Below are positions 27,811 to 35,185 of a DNA stretch of 64,000 nt, in pieces. The notes under the pieces were generated by a model. The model saw only the letters and a program-made list of their open reading frames with translations. It was not told where the DNA came from and did no database searches. The position numbers were made by a program, and so were the translations under genes. The DNA comes from Glutamicibacter soli (GTDB taxonomy: Bacteria > Actinomycetota > Actinomycetes > Actinomycetales > Micrococcaceae): positions 284,700 through 348,699 of the forward strand of contig NZ_POAF01000006.1 of assembly GCF_003309065.1 (NCBI RefSeq). The letters run 5' to 3'. The number at the start of each line of letters is the position of its first letter. Within the stretch, counting starts at the first letter, position 1.

Positions 27811-28740
27811 ATGGAATTTCTCATCTGGCTCATCGTCATCATTGCCGTGATTGGCCTGGGCTACCTCGGGTTGCAGTCGCTTCGCAAGAAGAACTCCGCG
27901 GAAGTTGCCCAAGCGGTGACGCGTGAGGCCGCGCAGGCGGCTAACGCGAAACTGGACGATGCCTCGCGCAACGCCATCTACCGTAACCTCGCCAAGGGCG
28001 ATGTCATGGGGGCGGTGCAGAATTACCGCGCGGTGACCGGCGATACGGTGAAGAACTGCGTTATTGCCGTGCGCAGCCTCGACAAGTACCCGCAGACCGC
28101 ACCGGCCAAGGAGCTTCCGGTCAGCGAAGAGGACATTCAGGCGCTGCGCGAAAAGCTGGAAGCGCAGACCGCCATCGATGAGGGAACCCCGGCTTCCGAG
28201 CCCGCCCAGGCAGAGCAGCTCCCTGCGGAAGGCCCGGCGTCTTCCGAGGATTCCTGGGTCATTCCGCAGGAATGGCATGACCAGTTCGGCTCCGAATCCG
28301 AGCCAAGCGCCACCCACTTCAAGATGGCGTTCGAACTCGACGGAGAGCAGCGTGAATTCTCCAGCGAGCAGCTTCCGCCCAATGAATACGACCAGCTGTT
28401 TTCCATGCTGCGCGATTCGAACTTCGCAGGCGCCGCAAGTGTCCTGCACGGCTACACGGGGCTGCCGCTGGAAGACCTGGAGCGCATGATCGCCTCCTCG
28501 CCGATGTCCGGAGACAACATCCAGGGCAATGTGGCGGACTTCCGTTTCGAGGGCCAGGGACCCGACGGTCCGGTGCACTTCGACGCAGCAGATCTGCCGG
28601 AAGCCGAACGCGAGGCGCTCTTCGACGCCATCGCCGATAACGACCTGCAGAGCATGACCGACATCATCGCCCGCCACACCTCGCTGCCGGACGACATCGT
28701 GCAGAACATGCTGCGCACGTTCGTCAAGCGCCAGGACTAG
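27811..28740 (+). CDS. Membrane-anchored protein with three related ~45-residue repeats (309 aa)
   Basis: I recognise no named gene. One N-terminal membrane helix (LIWLIVIIAVIGLGYLGL) leaves the rest soluble. Three segments share one pattern: an acidic helix, L-x-x-x-L-x-x-x-D/G, an Ala/Met helix, then an aromatic or His with T-G/T-S and a final helix. They start near residues 48 (DDASRNAIYRNLAKGDVMGA), 189 (EYDQLFSMLRDSNFAGAASV) and 264 (EREALFDAIADNDLQSMTDI). The first resembles the L7/L12 C-terminal fold (YRAVTGDTVKNCVIAV). A Pro/Glu/Ala linker separates repeats 1 and 2. The family is probably specific to related actinobacteria. Confidence 0.65.
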   Translation: MEFLIWLIVIIAVIGLGYLGLQSLRKKNSAEVAQAVTREAAQAANAKLDDASRNAIYRNLAKGDVMGAVQNYRAVTGDTVKNCVIAVRSLDKYPQTAPAKELPVSEEDIQALREKLEAQTAIDEGTPASEPAQAEQLPAEGPASSEDSWVIPQEWHDQFGSESEPSATHFKMAFELDGEQREFSSEQLPPNEYDQLFSMLRDSNFAGAASVLHGYTGLPLEDLERMIASSPMSGDNIQGNVADFRFEGQGPDGPVHFDAADLPEAEREALFDAIADNDLQSMTDIIARHTSLPDDIVQNMLRTFVKRQD

Positions 28741-28862
28741 GTGCCGGCATCGCGCGACTGGGAGATCCATGAACGTTGGGGACACGCCGTTGTACCAGTG
28801 GAAATGACTTGTTAGTCTGGATTCCACATTTCGCCGCAACGAATTGTGGAAGGGGATCGACC

Positions 28863-29021
28863 ATGTCAGACAAGAAGGCCGACAGGTCCCAGCCGGGCGA
28901 GACAATCGGCGACGACGCACTGCGCAACGAGTTGCTCAATGCCGAAGCAGCCAAAAACCTCAAGCAGGCTGAAGACCAGGTCAAGGAGACGGCTCACGAC
29001 GTTGAACGCAACCTCAAATAG
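28863..29021 (+). CDS. Small hydrophilic protein (52 aa)
   Basis: A short, highly charged, Cys-free protein. The first half (MSDKKADRSQPGETIGDD) looks disordered and the second (ALRNELLNAEAAKNLKQAED...) should form an amphipathic helix. AAGGGGAT precedes the ATG and a perfect terminator follows at once, so it is a real single-gene unit. Small CsbD-like stress proteins have a similar look, but no diagnostic motif is present. Function unknown. Confidence 0.6.
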   Translation: MSDKKADRSQPGETIGDDALRNELLNAEAAKNLKQAEDQVKETAHDVERNLK

Positions 29022-29031
29022 ATAGTGCTTT

Positions 29032-29065
29032 GCGAAAACCCCGGGTTTAGACCCGGGGTTTTCGC
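29032..29065 (+). terminator. Intrinsic terminator of the 52-aa gene
   Basis: A perfect 15-bp stem (GCGAAAACCCCGGGT and its complement) with loop TTAG; the descending arm includes TTTT. Confidence 0.85.
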
Positions 29066-29502
29066 GTATCCGGAAGCGGCGACGCCACAAGCGCCCGGAA
29101 TTATGAAACCGACGTGCGGAAAATTCCTCGAGAGTGTCCTTGTTCACTGTTTTCTTCAAGCAAATAAGGTTTAAACGCTCCTACCCAGAGCGTGAGGCTC
29201 GTCGCTACCTAGTTTGTCTTTGCAAACTACCTAGTTTTAGCGATCTGGTCGATATTTCTTGCTTCGGGATGAAATGAGCGGTAATCTCAGAAGTGCGTTA
29301 AGCGGTTGACTGGACATTATGGGGATGCTTCTGGTCGCTGGAACATTTGGTTGGGGGACCGGGTGTTCACCGTGTAGGCCCCGCAGGATTCGTTAGGATT
29401 CTGCGGGGCCTGACCATTTAAGTTGGAGAATGCCGGAACCGGACGTGCGGATCGCTTTACCGCGGCGCCGGATAGTCTCGGGGGAGGAAGCTTGTTAAAA
29501 GC
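29066..29502. other. Non-coding stretch with direct repeat and strong hairpin
   Basis: No convincing reading frame. It contains a direct repeat of CTACCTAGTTT (29205 and 29227) in an AT-richer patch. It also has an 11-bp perfect GC stem, AGGCCCCGCAG with its complement (29376-29411), enclosing GATT...GATT. The hairpin has the look of a terminator, though neither flanking gene needs one there. A small RNA ending at ~29411 is possible. Confidence 0.4.
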
Positions 29503-29530
29503 AAAACCCCCTAGTCATCTAGGGGGTTTT
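29503..29530 (-). terminator. Terminator of tRNA-Ser(GCT)
   Basis: A perfect 12-bp stem (AAAACCCCCTAG and its complement, loop TCAT), followed by a T-rich stretch on the minus strand. Confidence 0.8.
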
Positions 29531-29533
29531 TGG

Positions 29534-29622
29534 CGGACACGGGGGGATTTGAACCCCCGGTCGAGTTTAACCCCGACCCTTCATTAGCAGTGAAGTCCAT
29601 TCGGCCGCTCTGGCACGTGTCC
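29534..29622 (-). tRNA. tRNA-Ser (anticodon GCT)
   Basis: An 89-nt class II tRNA on the minus strand: acceptor GGACACG/CGTGTCC with discriminator G, anticodon loop CTGCTAA (GCT, reads AGC/AGU), a long variable arm (GTCGGGGTTAAACTCGAC) and T-loop GTTCAAATC. Confidence 0.95.
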
Positions 29623-29685
29623 ATCCGCTGTTTCCAGCAGAATTAAGCCTACCCGAAGATGGGCGCGTGTTCCAAAACGAGGGTT

Positions 29686-31776
29686 CTACCTGACCTGGCG
29701 CCATAAGAACTCGTAGCTGGTCGCCAGCATCTTGGCCGTGGATTCATTGTCTGTCGACCCTGCGTGGCCACCGCCGTCCGGCTCGTGATAACGCACGTTC
29801 TCGATGCCCAGATCCATCATCTTGGCCGCCATGACGCGTGCCTGCGACGGTCCCACCCGGTCATCCGAGGTCGTTGTCCAGATCAGCGACGCCGGATAGT
29901 CGTCGTGCGCGTGCGGCTGGTCCGAGAGCCGGTGGACGGGGGAGAAGGTGCGCAGGAATTTCCAGTCCTCCTCGACCTCGGGATCGCCGTACTCGGCAAT
30001 CCAGGAATGCCCGGCGGCCAGCTGGGTGTAGCGCTGCATGTCCAGCAGCGGGACCCCGCAGGAGATCGCGCCGAACAGCCGCGGGTATCCGGAGATCATG
30101 TTGCCCATGAGCAGTCCGCCGTTGGACCGGCCGGTGGCCGCCAAATGCGCCCGCCGGGTGACTCCTCGGGCCACGAGATCCTCGGCGATGGCCGCGAAGT
30201 CCTCGTACGCGCGGTGGCGCTTCTCCCGCAGCGCCGCGCGGTGCCAGGCCGGGCCGTATTCCCCGCCGCCGCGGATGTTGGTCATGACATAGACCGGGCG
30301 GCGGCCGCTGGCGGTGCTGCGGCTGAGCCATCCGGCGCCCATGGCCGGTGCATAACCGGGAATCATGCTGTGCTGGAACCCACCGTATCCGTCCATGAGC
30401 ACCGGGTTCTTCCCGTCCAGTGGCATCTGCCGGGCCGAGACCTGGAAATAGGGAATCCTGGTTCCATCGGCCGACCGCGCGAAATGCTGCGTGACTTCGA
30501 ATCCGGTGGCATCGAAGCGCTCGGGCGAGGTCTTGACGGCAGCCTGGCCGCCGCCCACGGTGCCCCGCAGCAGCGTGGTTGGCGTTATGAAACCGGTGAT
30601 GGTCATCCAGTAGTCGTCCGGCCGTTCGCCATCCTCGTCATCCACCGCGGCCACCGAGACGCTGAGCATCGGGTCTTCCAGCGGAAGCGTGGACTGATCA
30701 AAATTTTTGATCAAGTCGATGACGCGGACTTCCGCGGCAACGTCCTTCAGGACCGTCAGCAGCACATAATTCGCAGTGAAGCTCAGCGACTGCAGCGAGG
30801 TGCTGGCATCCGGGGTGAACAGTAGCCGTTCCAGCGTGCCGTCCTCCAAGAACGACTCAAGCTTGGCCAGAGCCAGCGAGCCGGCGGGGATCAGCTGGCC
30901 TAGGTGCGTCCAGTCGGTCTGCGGGGCCAGCAGCAGCCACTCGCGGTGCAGGCTGACCTCGACATCGGTGGGCGCCTCGATAATCCGGTGCTCTGAGCCG
31001 AGCATCACGCCGGTGCGCGAGTTGTAGAAGTCGATGGCATCCGTGGTGACGATCCGCTCGAATCCCGGGGTGGAGTCGAAGTAGCCGAAAGCTGCCACGT
31101 GCGCCAGATCCACCTCGTAGACGACCTCGGCGGCTTCGAGGTCCGCCCCGCGGGAAAGCCGCCGCAGGGTGCTGGCGTAGGTGGAGCGCGTCGTGTTCGC
31201 CTCGGTGGTGGCGGAGCCGACCAGCAGGGTGTCCGCATCGATCCAGGAGACGTTGGTCTTGGCGACGGGCAGGTCGAAGCCGTCCTCCGGGAAGTCGAGG
31301 GCATCCAGGTCGAATTCGCGCACCCGCACCTGGTCGCCGCCGTCGGGACTGAGCCGGATCAGGGCACGACGGTGCGGTTCGCCTTCGGCGGGACGCAGCA
31401 GCTGCGAGCCGGCGAAGTGCCACTCGCTGCCTTGCTGCTCGGCGTAGGCGTCGAGGTCCAGCAGGGTTTCCCATCGGGGCGAGTCCGTCAGGTAGGAATC
31501 CCAGGTTGTGCGGCGCCACAAGCCCAGGCGGTGCTCGGCGTCGCGCCAGAAGTTGTAGTAGTGGTTCCCGCGCTTGGTGACCATCGGGATGCGGTCCTGG
31601 GAATCCAGCACGGTCTTGATGCGCTGGACGGTGCCGTCGAACTCGGTGTCGTACAACTCGGCCTCGGTGCGTTCGGTTTGCCGTCGGACCCAGTTCAAGG
31701 CGGTTGCATCGTGGATTCCCTCGAGCCAGGTATAGGTATCGGGCAGATGGGCGGCGGTGGAAGCACGGTCAGTCAT
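29686..31776 (-). CDS. Prolyl oligopeptidase family serine peptidase, S9A type (696 aa)
   Basis: The N-terminal region (about residues 5-400) is the seven-bladed propeller (HYYNFWRDAEHRLGLWRRTT and following). The C-terminal catalytic domain carries the nucleophile in ATGRSNGGLLMG, the oxyanion region DGYGGFQHSMIPGY, and the Asp/His region DDRVGPSQARVMAAKM then GGGHAG. It cleaves short peptides, classically after Pro, in the cytoplasm (no signal peptide). ATG 31776 was chosen; an in-frame GTG at 31782 is two codons upstream, and neither has a ribosome site. It is divergent from the FAD-protein gene with only 56 bp between, so the promoters must be close or the messages leaderless. Confidence 0.9.
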   Translation of the reverse strand: MTDRASTAAHLPDTYTWLEGIHDATALNWVRRQTERTEAELYDTEFDGTVQRIKTVLDSQDRIPMVTKRGNHYYNFWRDAEHRLGLWRRTTWDSYLTDSPRWETLLDLDAYAEQQGSEWHFAGSQLLRPAEGEPHRRALIRLSPDGGDQVRVREFDLDALDFPEDGFDLPVAKTNVSWIDADTLLVGSATTEANTTRSTYASTLRRLSRGADLEAAEVVYEVDLAHVAAFGYFDSTPGFERIVTTDAIDFYNSRTGVMLGSEHRIIEAPTDVEVSLHREWLLLAPQTDWTHLGQLIPAGSLALAKLESFLEDGTLERLLFTPDASTSLQSLSFTANYVLLTVLKDVAAEVRVIDLIKNFDQSTLPLEDPMLSVSVAAVDDEDGERPDDYWMTITGFITPTTLLRGTVGGGQAAVKTSPERFDATGFEVTQHFARSADGTRIPYFQVSARQMPLDGKNPVLMDGYGGFQHSMIPGYAPAMGAGWLSRSTASGRRPVYVMTNIRGGGEYGPAWHRAALREKRHRAYEDFAAIAEDLVARGVTRRAHLAATGRSNGGLLMGNMISGYPRLFGAISCGVPLLDMQRYTQLAAGHSWIAEYGDPEVEEDWKFLRTFSPVHRLSDQPHAHDDYPASLIWTTTSDDRVGPSQARVMAAKMMDLGIENVRYHEPDGGGHAGSTDNESTAKMLATSYEFLWRQVR

Positions 31777-31832
31777 GCTCACAGTCTAAGGCTCGGTGCG
31801 GAACGTGCGCCGGAGGGTAATACCCTAGGAGT

Positions 31833-33872
31833 GTGAGCACCTTGACGCAGAACCCCCGACCCGAGTTCAGCCTGTCCATCGTCGGAGCCGGGCCGCGCGG
31901 CACGAGCGTTGTCGAGCGCCTCGCCGCACTGGCCCAGAAGCTTCCCGATGCGGCGGTGCGTGTGCGCGTGACAGTTTTCGATCCGTACCGTCCGGGCTCG
32001 GGCCATGTCTGGAGCCCGAAGCAGTCGGACCACTTCCTGATGAACACTCCGGCCTCCTTCCCCACGGTGGCCCCGGAACGCCGGGGCAGCGAACCCGGGC
32101 TGAGCTTCCGCCAGTTCGTCGCCGCGCAGGGGGACGGCAAGCGGATGAGCGAAGCCCACGCTGCGCAGCTGCACGGCATCCAGGACGGCACCTATCCTGC
32201 CCGCGCGCTCTACGGCGAATACCTGGAGCACGTGTACGACACGAGTGCCGCGATCCTGGCCGCGCACCCCGGCTTCGAAATTTCCCATGTGCAGGCCGAG
32301 GTCGTGGCCGTGCGCCCCGAAGCGAACGGCTACCGCGTGGAATTCCGCCGCGGCCCGGAAGGGCAAGGCACAGCTGAAACACTGGAAGCCGACGGAGTGG
32401 TGCTCGCCCTGGGGCACCAGAGCGCGGAACTGAACCCGTGGCAGAAGCAGCTGCAGCGTTCGGCCGCCCAGTCCGGTGCCACCTACATGCCCCCGAACGT
32501 GCCAGCGGACCTGGACTACTCGCAGTTCGCCGCGGGCCAGCCCGCACTGGTCAGGGGACTGGGGCTGAACTTCTTCGACGGCATGGCGGAGCTGACCGCT
32601 GGCCGCGGAGGCATCTTCCGGGAAGTCGGCGACGAGCCCGGCTCCCGGTTCGAGTACGTGGCCTCCGGGCGTGAACCGCAGCTGGTGGTCGCCTCGCGCC
32701 GCGGAACGCCGTACTGGGGCAAGCCTGTGGTGGACCAGTTCATCCCGGACGAGATCAGCCTGCACCATTTCGACGCGGAAGAGCTCATCGGCAGGCTGGC
32801 CGAGGCGCGCGCCGGGAACCCGGAGGCGGCGCTGGTCTTCTCCCGGCATATCTGGCCGAGCCTGCACCGCGACATCCTGCTGGCCTACTACCGCCAGTGC
32901 GCCGTGAACTGCGACGGCCGCTGGGAGATTCCGGCCGCCGAATTCATCAGGTCGCTCGAGGCGATCCTGGACGCTGAGCACCACGAAGGCAGCCAGGTCT
33001 GGCTGGGCAAGCTGCGCGAATTCATCGCCGGCTTCCCGGAGATCAAATGGCTGGACGTGCCGGCCCTGGCCCGCCCCTTCGACGAGGTGGGCTTCGGCTC
33101 CAGCGAGGAGTACCAGCAGGCGGTACGCGACTACATGCAGGAGAACGCGCGGCGCAGCGCCGCCGGACTGGAAGATCCGCTCTCCCGCGCCATCATGACC
33201 ATGAACCTGGGGCGCATGGTCATCAAGGACCTGGTCGCCAATGGGATCCTGGACGAGCAGTCACGCATCGAGGAAGTGCAGGCGCACTTCGAGCCGCTGG
33301 TCGAAGGACTATCCTCCGGACCGCCGCTGCAGCGCATCGAGCAGCTGCTCGCGCTGTCGCGCGCCGGACTGGTGACCTTCGTCGGGCCGGATCCGGAATT
33401 CGGTTTCGACGAGGTCAACGGCCAGTTCACCGCCTCATCGCCCTGGGTAGATTCGGAAGTGCACACCGCCCGGACGCTGTGCGAGGCCATGATGCCCGCC
33501 AACCGCGTCCTGCAGAACGACTCCCCGCTGATCACCCAGCTGCTGTCCGAGCATGTGGCCCGAGTGCACACCTGGAACAACGCCGAAGGCGAGGTGCTGC
33601 CGGGCAGCGGCTTCGACGTGGTGGGACAGCCCTACCGGCTGGTCAACAGCGAGGGGATGGCACACCGGGGGATTTTCGTGCTGGGCTTGCAGCTGTCCTC
33701 GGTGCAGTGGGGCACGGCCATCGCAGCCCAGGCCGGGAGCATCGAGAACCCCGCGGCCAGAACCTTGCAGGACGCGCAGTATGTGGTCAACGAGGTCGCC
33801 CGGCTCGTGGGGCTTCCCTACAACGAGCTGCAGCTGGAGCACGGCGCACCCGCTTATGAGATGCAGCCGTAG
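31833..33872 (+). CDS. FAD/NAD(P)-binding protein of the NAD_binding_9 type (679 aa)
   Basis: The N-terminal Rossmann motif IVGAGPRGTSVVERL starts near residue 15. It is followed by FDPYRPGSGHVWSPKQSDHFLMNTP, a block characteristic of large actinobacterial proteins in the FAD/NAD(P)-binding NAD_binding_9 family. A second nucleotide-binding region lies near VVLALGHQSAELNP. A redox role is likely, but substrate and partner are unknown. The GTG start has only AGGA two bases before it, while TACCCT sits at a -10 distance, so the message may be leaderless. A bidirectional terminator follows. Confidence 0.8.
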   Translation: MSTLTQNPRPEFSLSIVGAGPRGTSVVERLAALAQKLPDAAVRVRVTVFDPYRPGSGHVWSPKQSDHFLMNTPASFPTVAPERRGSEPGLSFRQFVAAQGDGKRMSEAHAAQLHGIQDGTYPARALYGEYLEHVYDTSAAILAAHPGFEISHVQAEVVAVRPEANGYRVEFRRGPEGQGTAETLEADGVVLALGHQSAELNPWQKQLQRSAAQSGATYMPPNVPADLDYSQFAAGQPALVRGLGLNFFDGMAELTAGRGGIFREVGDEPGSRFEYVASGREPQLVVASRRGTPYWGKPVVDQFIPDEISLHHFDAEELIGRLAEARAGNPEAALVFSRHIWPSLHRDILLAYYRQCAVNCDGRWEIPAAEFIRSLEAILDAEHHEGSQVWLGKLREFIAGFPEIKWLDVPALARPFDEVGFGSSEEYQQAVRDYMQENARRSAAGLEDPLSRAIMTMNLGRMVIKDLVANGILDEQSRIEEVQAHFEPLVEGLSSGPPLQRIEQLLALSRAGLVTFVGPDPEFGFDEVNGQFTASSPWVDSEVHTARTLCEAMMPANRVLQNDSPLITQLLSEHVARVHTWNNAEGEVLPGSGFDVVGQPYRLVNSEGMAHRGIFVLGLQLSSVQWGTAIAAQAGSIENPAARTLQDAQYVVNEVARLVGLPYNELQLEHGAPAYEMQP

Positions 33873-33898
33873 GTTCCAAGGAGTTCCCGTGGAATGAA

Positions 33899-33936
33899 AA
33901 ACCTCCGGAACTCGGGGAACCGAGAACCGGAGGTTT
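33899..33936. terminator. Terminator between the FAD-protein gene and tRNA-Ser(TGA)
   Basis: AAACCTCCGG(AA)CTCGG pairs with CCGAG(AA)CCGGAGGTTT: a 15-bp paired stem with a small internal loop. Usable on both strands. Confidence 0.75.
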
Positions 33937-33945
33937 CTACTCACG

Positions 33946-34033
33946 CGGATGGTATGGGATTTGAACCCATGAGACGGGGTTGCCGCCTACTGGTTTTCAA
34001 GACCAGCTCCTTCGGCCGCTCGGACAACCATCC
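33946..34033 (-). tRNA. tRNA-Ser (anticodon TGA)
   Basis: An 88-nt class II tRNA: acceptor GGATGGT/ACCATCC with discriminator G, anticodon loop CTTGAAA (TGA, reads UCA), long variable arm (TAGGCGGCAACCCCGTCTC) and T-loop GTTCAAATC. Confidence 0.95.
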
Positions 34034-34083
34034 AACCCGAAAAATTATACGGCATGAATAGCTAGGGACAGGAATTGGCAACG

Positions 34084-35073
34084 ATGAACGACGTTATGAA
34101 CGCCTATATTTACCGCGAAGCCGGCGGCCCGGAAGTGATCGAAGCGCAGCAGCGCGAAGTGCCTGTGGCGGGGCCGGGGGAGGTGCTGATCAAGACCGCG
34201 GCCTTCGGGCTCAACCGGGCCGATGTCCAACAGCGCCGCGGCGTGTATCCGCCGCCGCCCGGCGCGAGCGACATCCCCGGACTGGAAGTGTCAGGAACCG
34301 TTGCGGCACTGGGTGAGGGCGTCACCGGGTGGAACCTCGGGGACCGGGTGGCCGCACTGTTGGCCGGCGGCGGCTACGCCCAATACGTCAACGTCGCCCA
34401 GGAACTGCTGATCCGCATCCCCGACGGCATGTCCTTCACCGACGCGGCCGCGCTGCCCGAGGTGGCCGCCACCGTGGTGTCCAACCTGTTCCTGGAAGGC
34501 GGGCTGCGCCAGGGGCAGAGCCTGCTGGTCCATGGCGGCGCCGGAGGCATCGGTTCCATGGCGATCCAGCTGGCCAAGGCCGCCGGGGCTACCGTCTACG
34601 TGACCGCGTCCTCGGCCGACAAGCTGGAGTACTGCGCGCGGCTGGGCGCGGATGCGGGGATCAACTACAAGGACGAGGACATCCTGGAACGCGTCAAGGA
34701 ACTGACCGGCGGCCGCGGGGTGGATCTGATCCTGGACGTGGTCGGCGCCAAGTACCTGCAGTTGAACCTCAAGGCGCTCGCCGTCGGAGGCCGGCTGGTA
34801 GTCATCGGACTGCAGCAGGGTGCCAAGGCGGAGTTGAACCTGGGACTGCTGCTGGCCAAGCGCGCCAGGATCATCGGCACCACGCTGCGGGCCAGGCCGC
34901 TGTCCGAGAAGTCGGAGATCATCCAGGAGACAGTGCAGCGCGTGATGCCCCTGCTGTCGGAGGGCAAGCTGGAGCTGAACGTCGGCAAATCCTTTGAATT
35001 TTCCGAACTGGCCAGGGCCCATGAATATTTCGACTCCGGCGTGCATACCGGAAAAATTGTCATCGAAGTTTGA
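34084..35073 (+). CDS. NAD(P)H:quinone oxidoreductase, zinc-independent MDR type (329 aa)
   Basis: The protein follows the PIG3/quinone oxidoreductase pattern: FGLNRADVQQRRGVYPPPPGASDIPGLEVSG near the N-terminus, the Rossmann loop LLVHGGAGGIGSMAIQLAKAAGA at about residues 137-159, and the ending VHTGKIVIEV. No zinc-binding Cys set is present. It reduces quinones or reactive enones with NADPH. GGGACAGGA precedes ATG 34084, which I prefer; a TTG at 34075 and an ATG at 34096 are in frame too. It stands alone after tRNA-Ser on the opposite strand. Confidence 0.9.
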   Translation: MNDVMNAYIYREAGGPEVIEAQQREVPVAGPGEVLIKTAAFGLNRADVQQRRGVYPPPPGASDIPGLEVSGTVAALGEGVTGWNLGDRVAALLAGGGYAQYVNVAQELLIRIPDGMSFTDAAALPEVAATVVSNLFLEGGLRQGQSLLVHGGAGGIGSMAIQLAKAAGATVYVTASSADKLEYCARLGADAGINYKDEDILERVKELTGGRGVDLILDVVGAKYLQLNLKALAVGGRLVVIGLQQGAKAELNLGLLLAKRARIIGTTLRARPLSEKSEIIQETVQRVMPLLSEGKLELNVGKSFEFSELARAHEYFDSGVHTGKIVIEV

Positions 35074-35185
35074 TTTGTCCCCATCGGGTGGGCGTAGAGT
35101 GACAGGCATATCCCCAACATCGTGACCTGCGGCATAGCCGAGGGTCACGTGCATCACTTGTCCCCCTACGAGGAGGTTGCTCCGA

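Noticed and set aside
29205..29237. Two copies of CTACCTAGTTT considered as CRISPR-like or attachment repeats
   Set aside because: Only two copies with an 11-bp spacer, no cas genes or integrase; kept only as part of the non-coding stretch.
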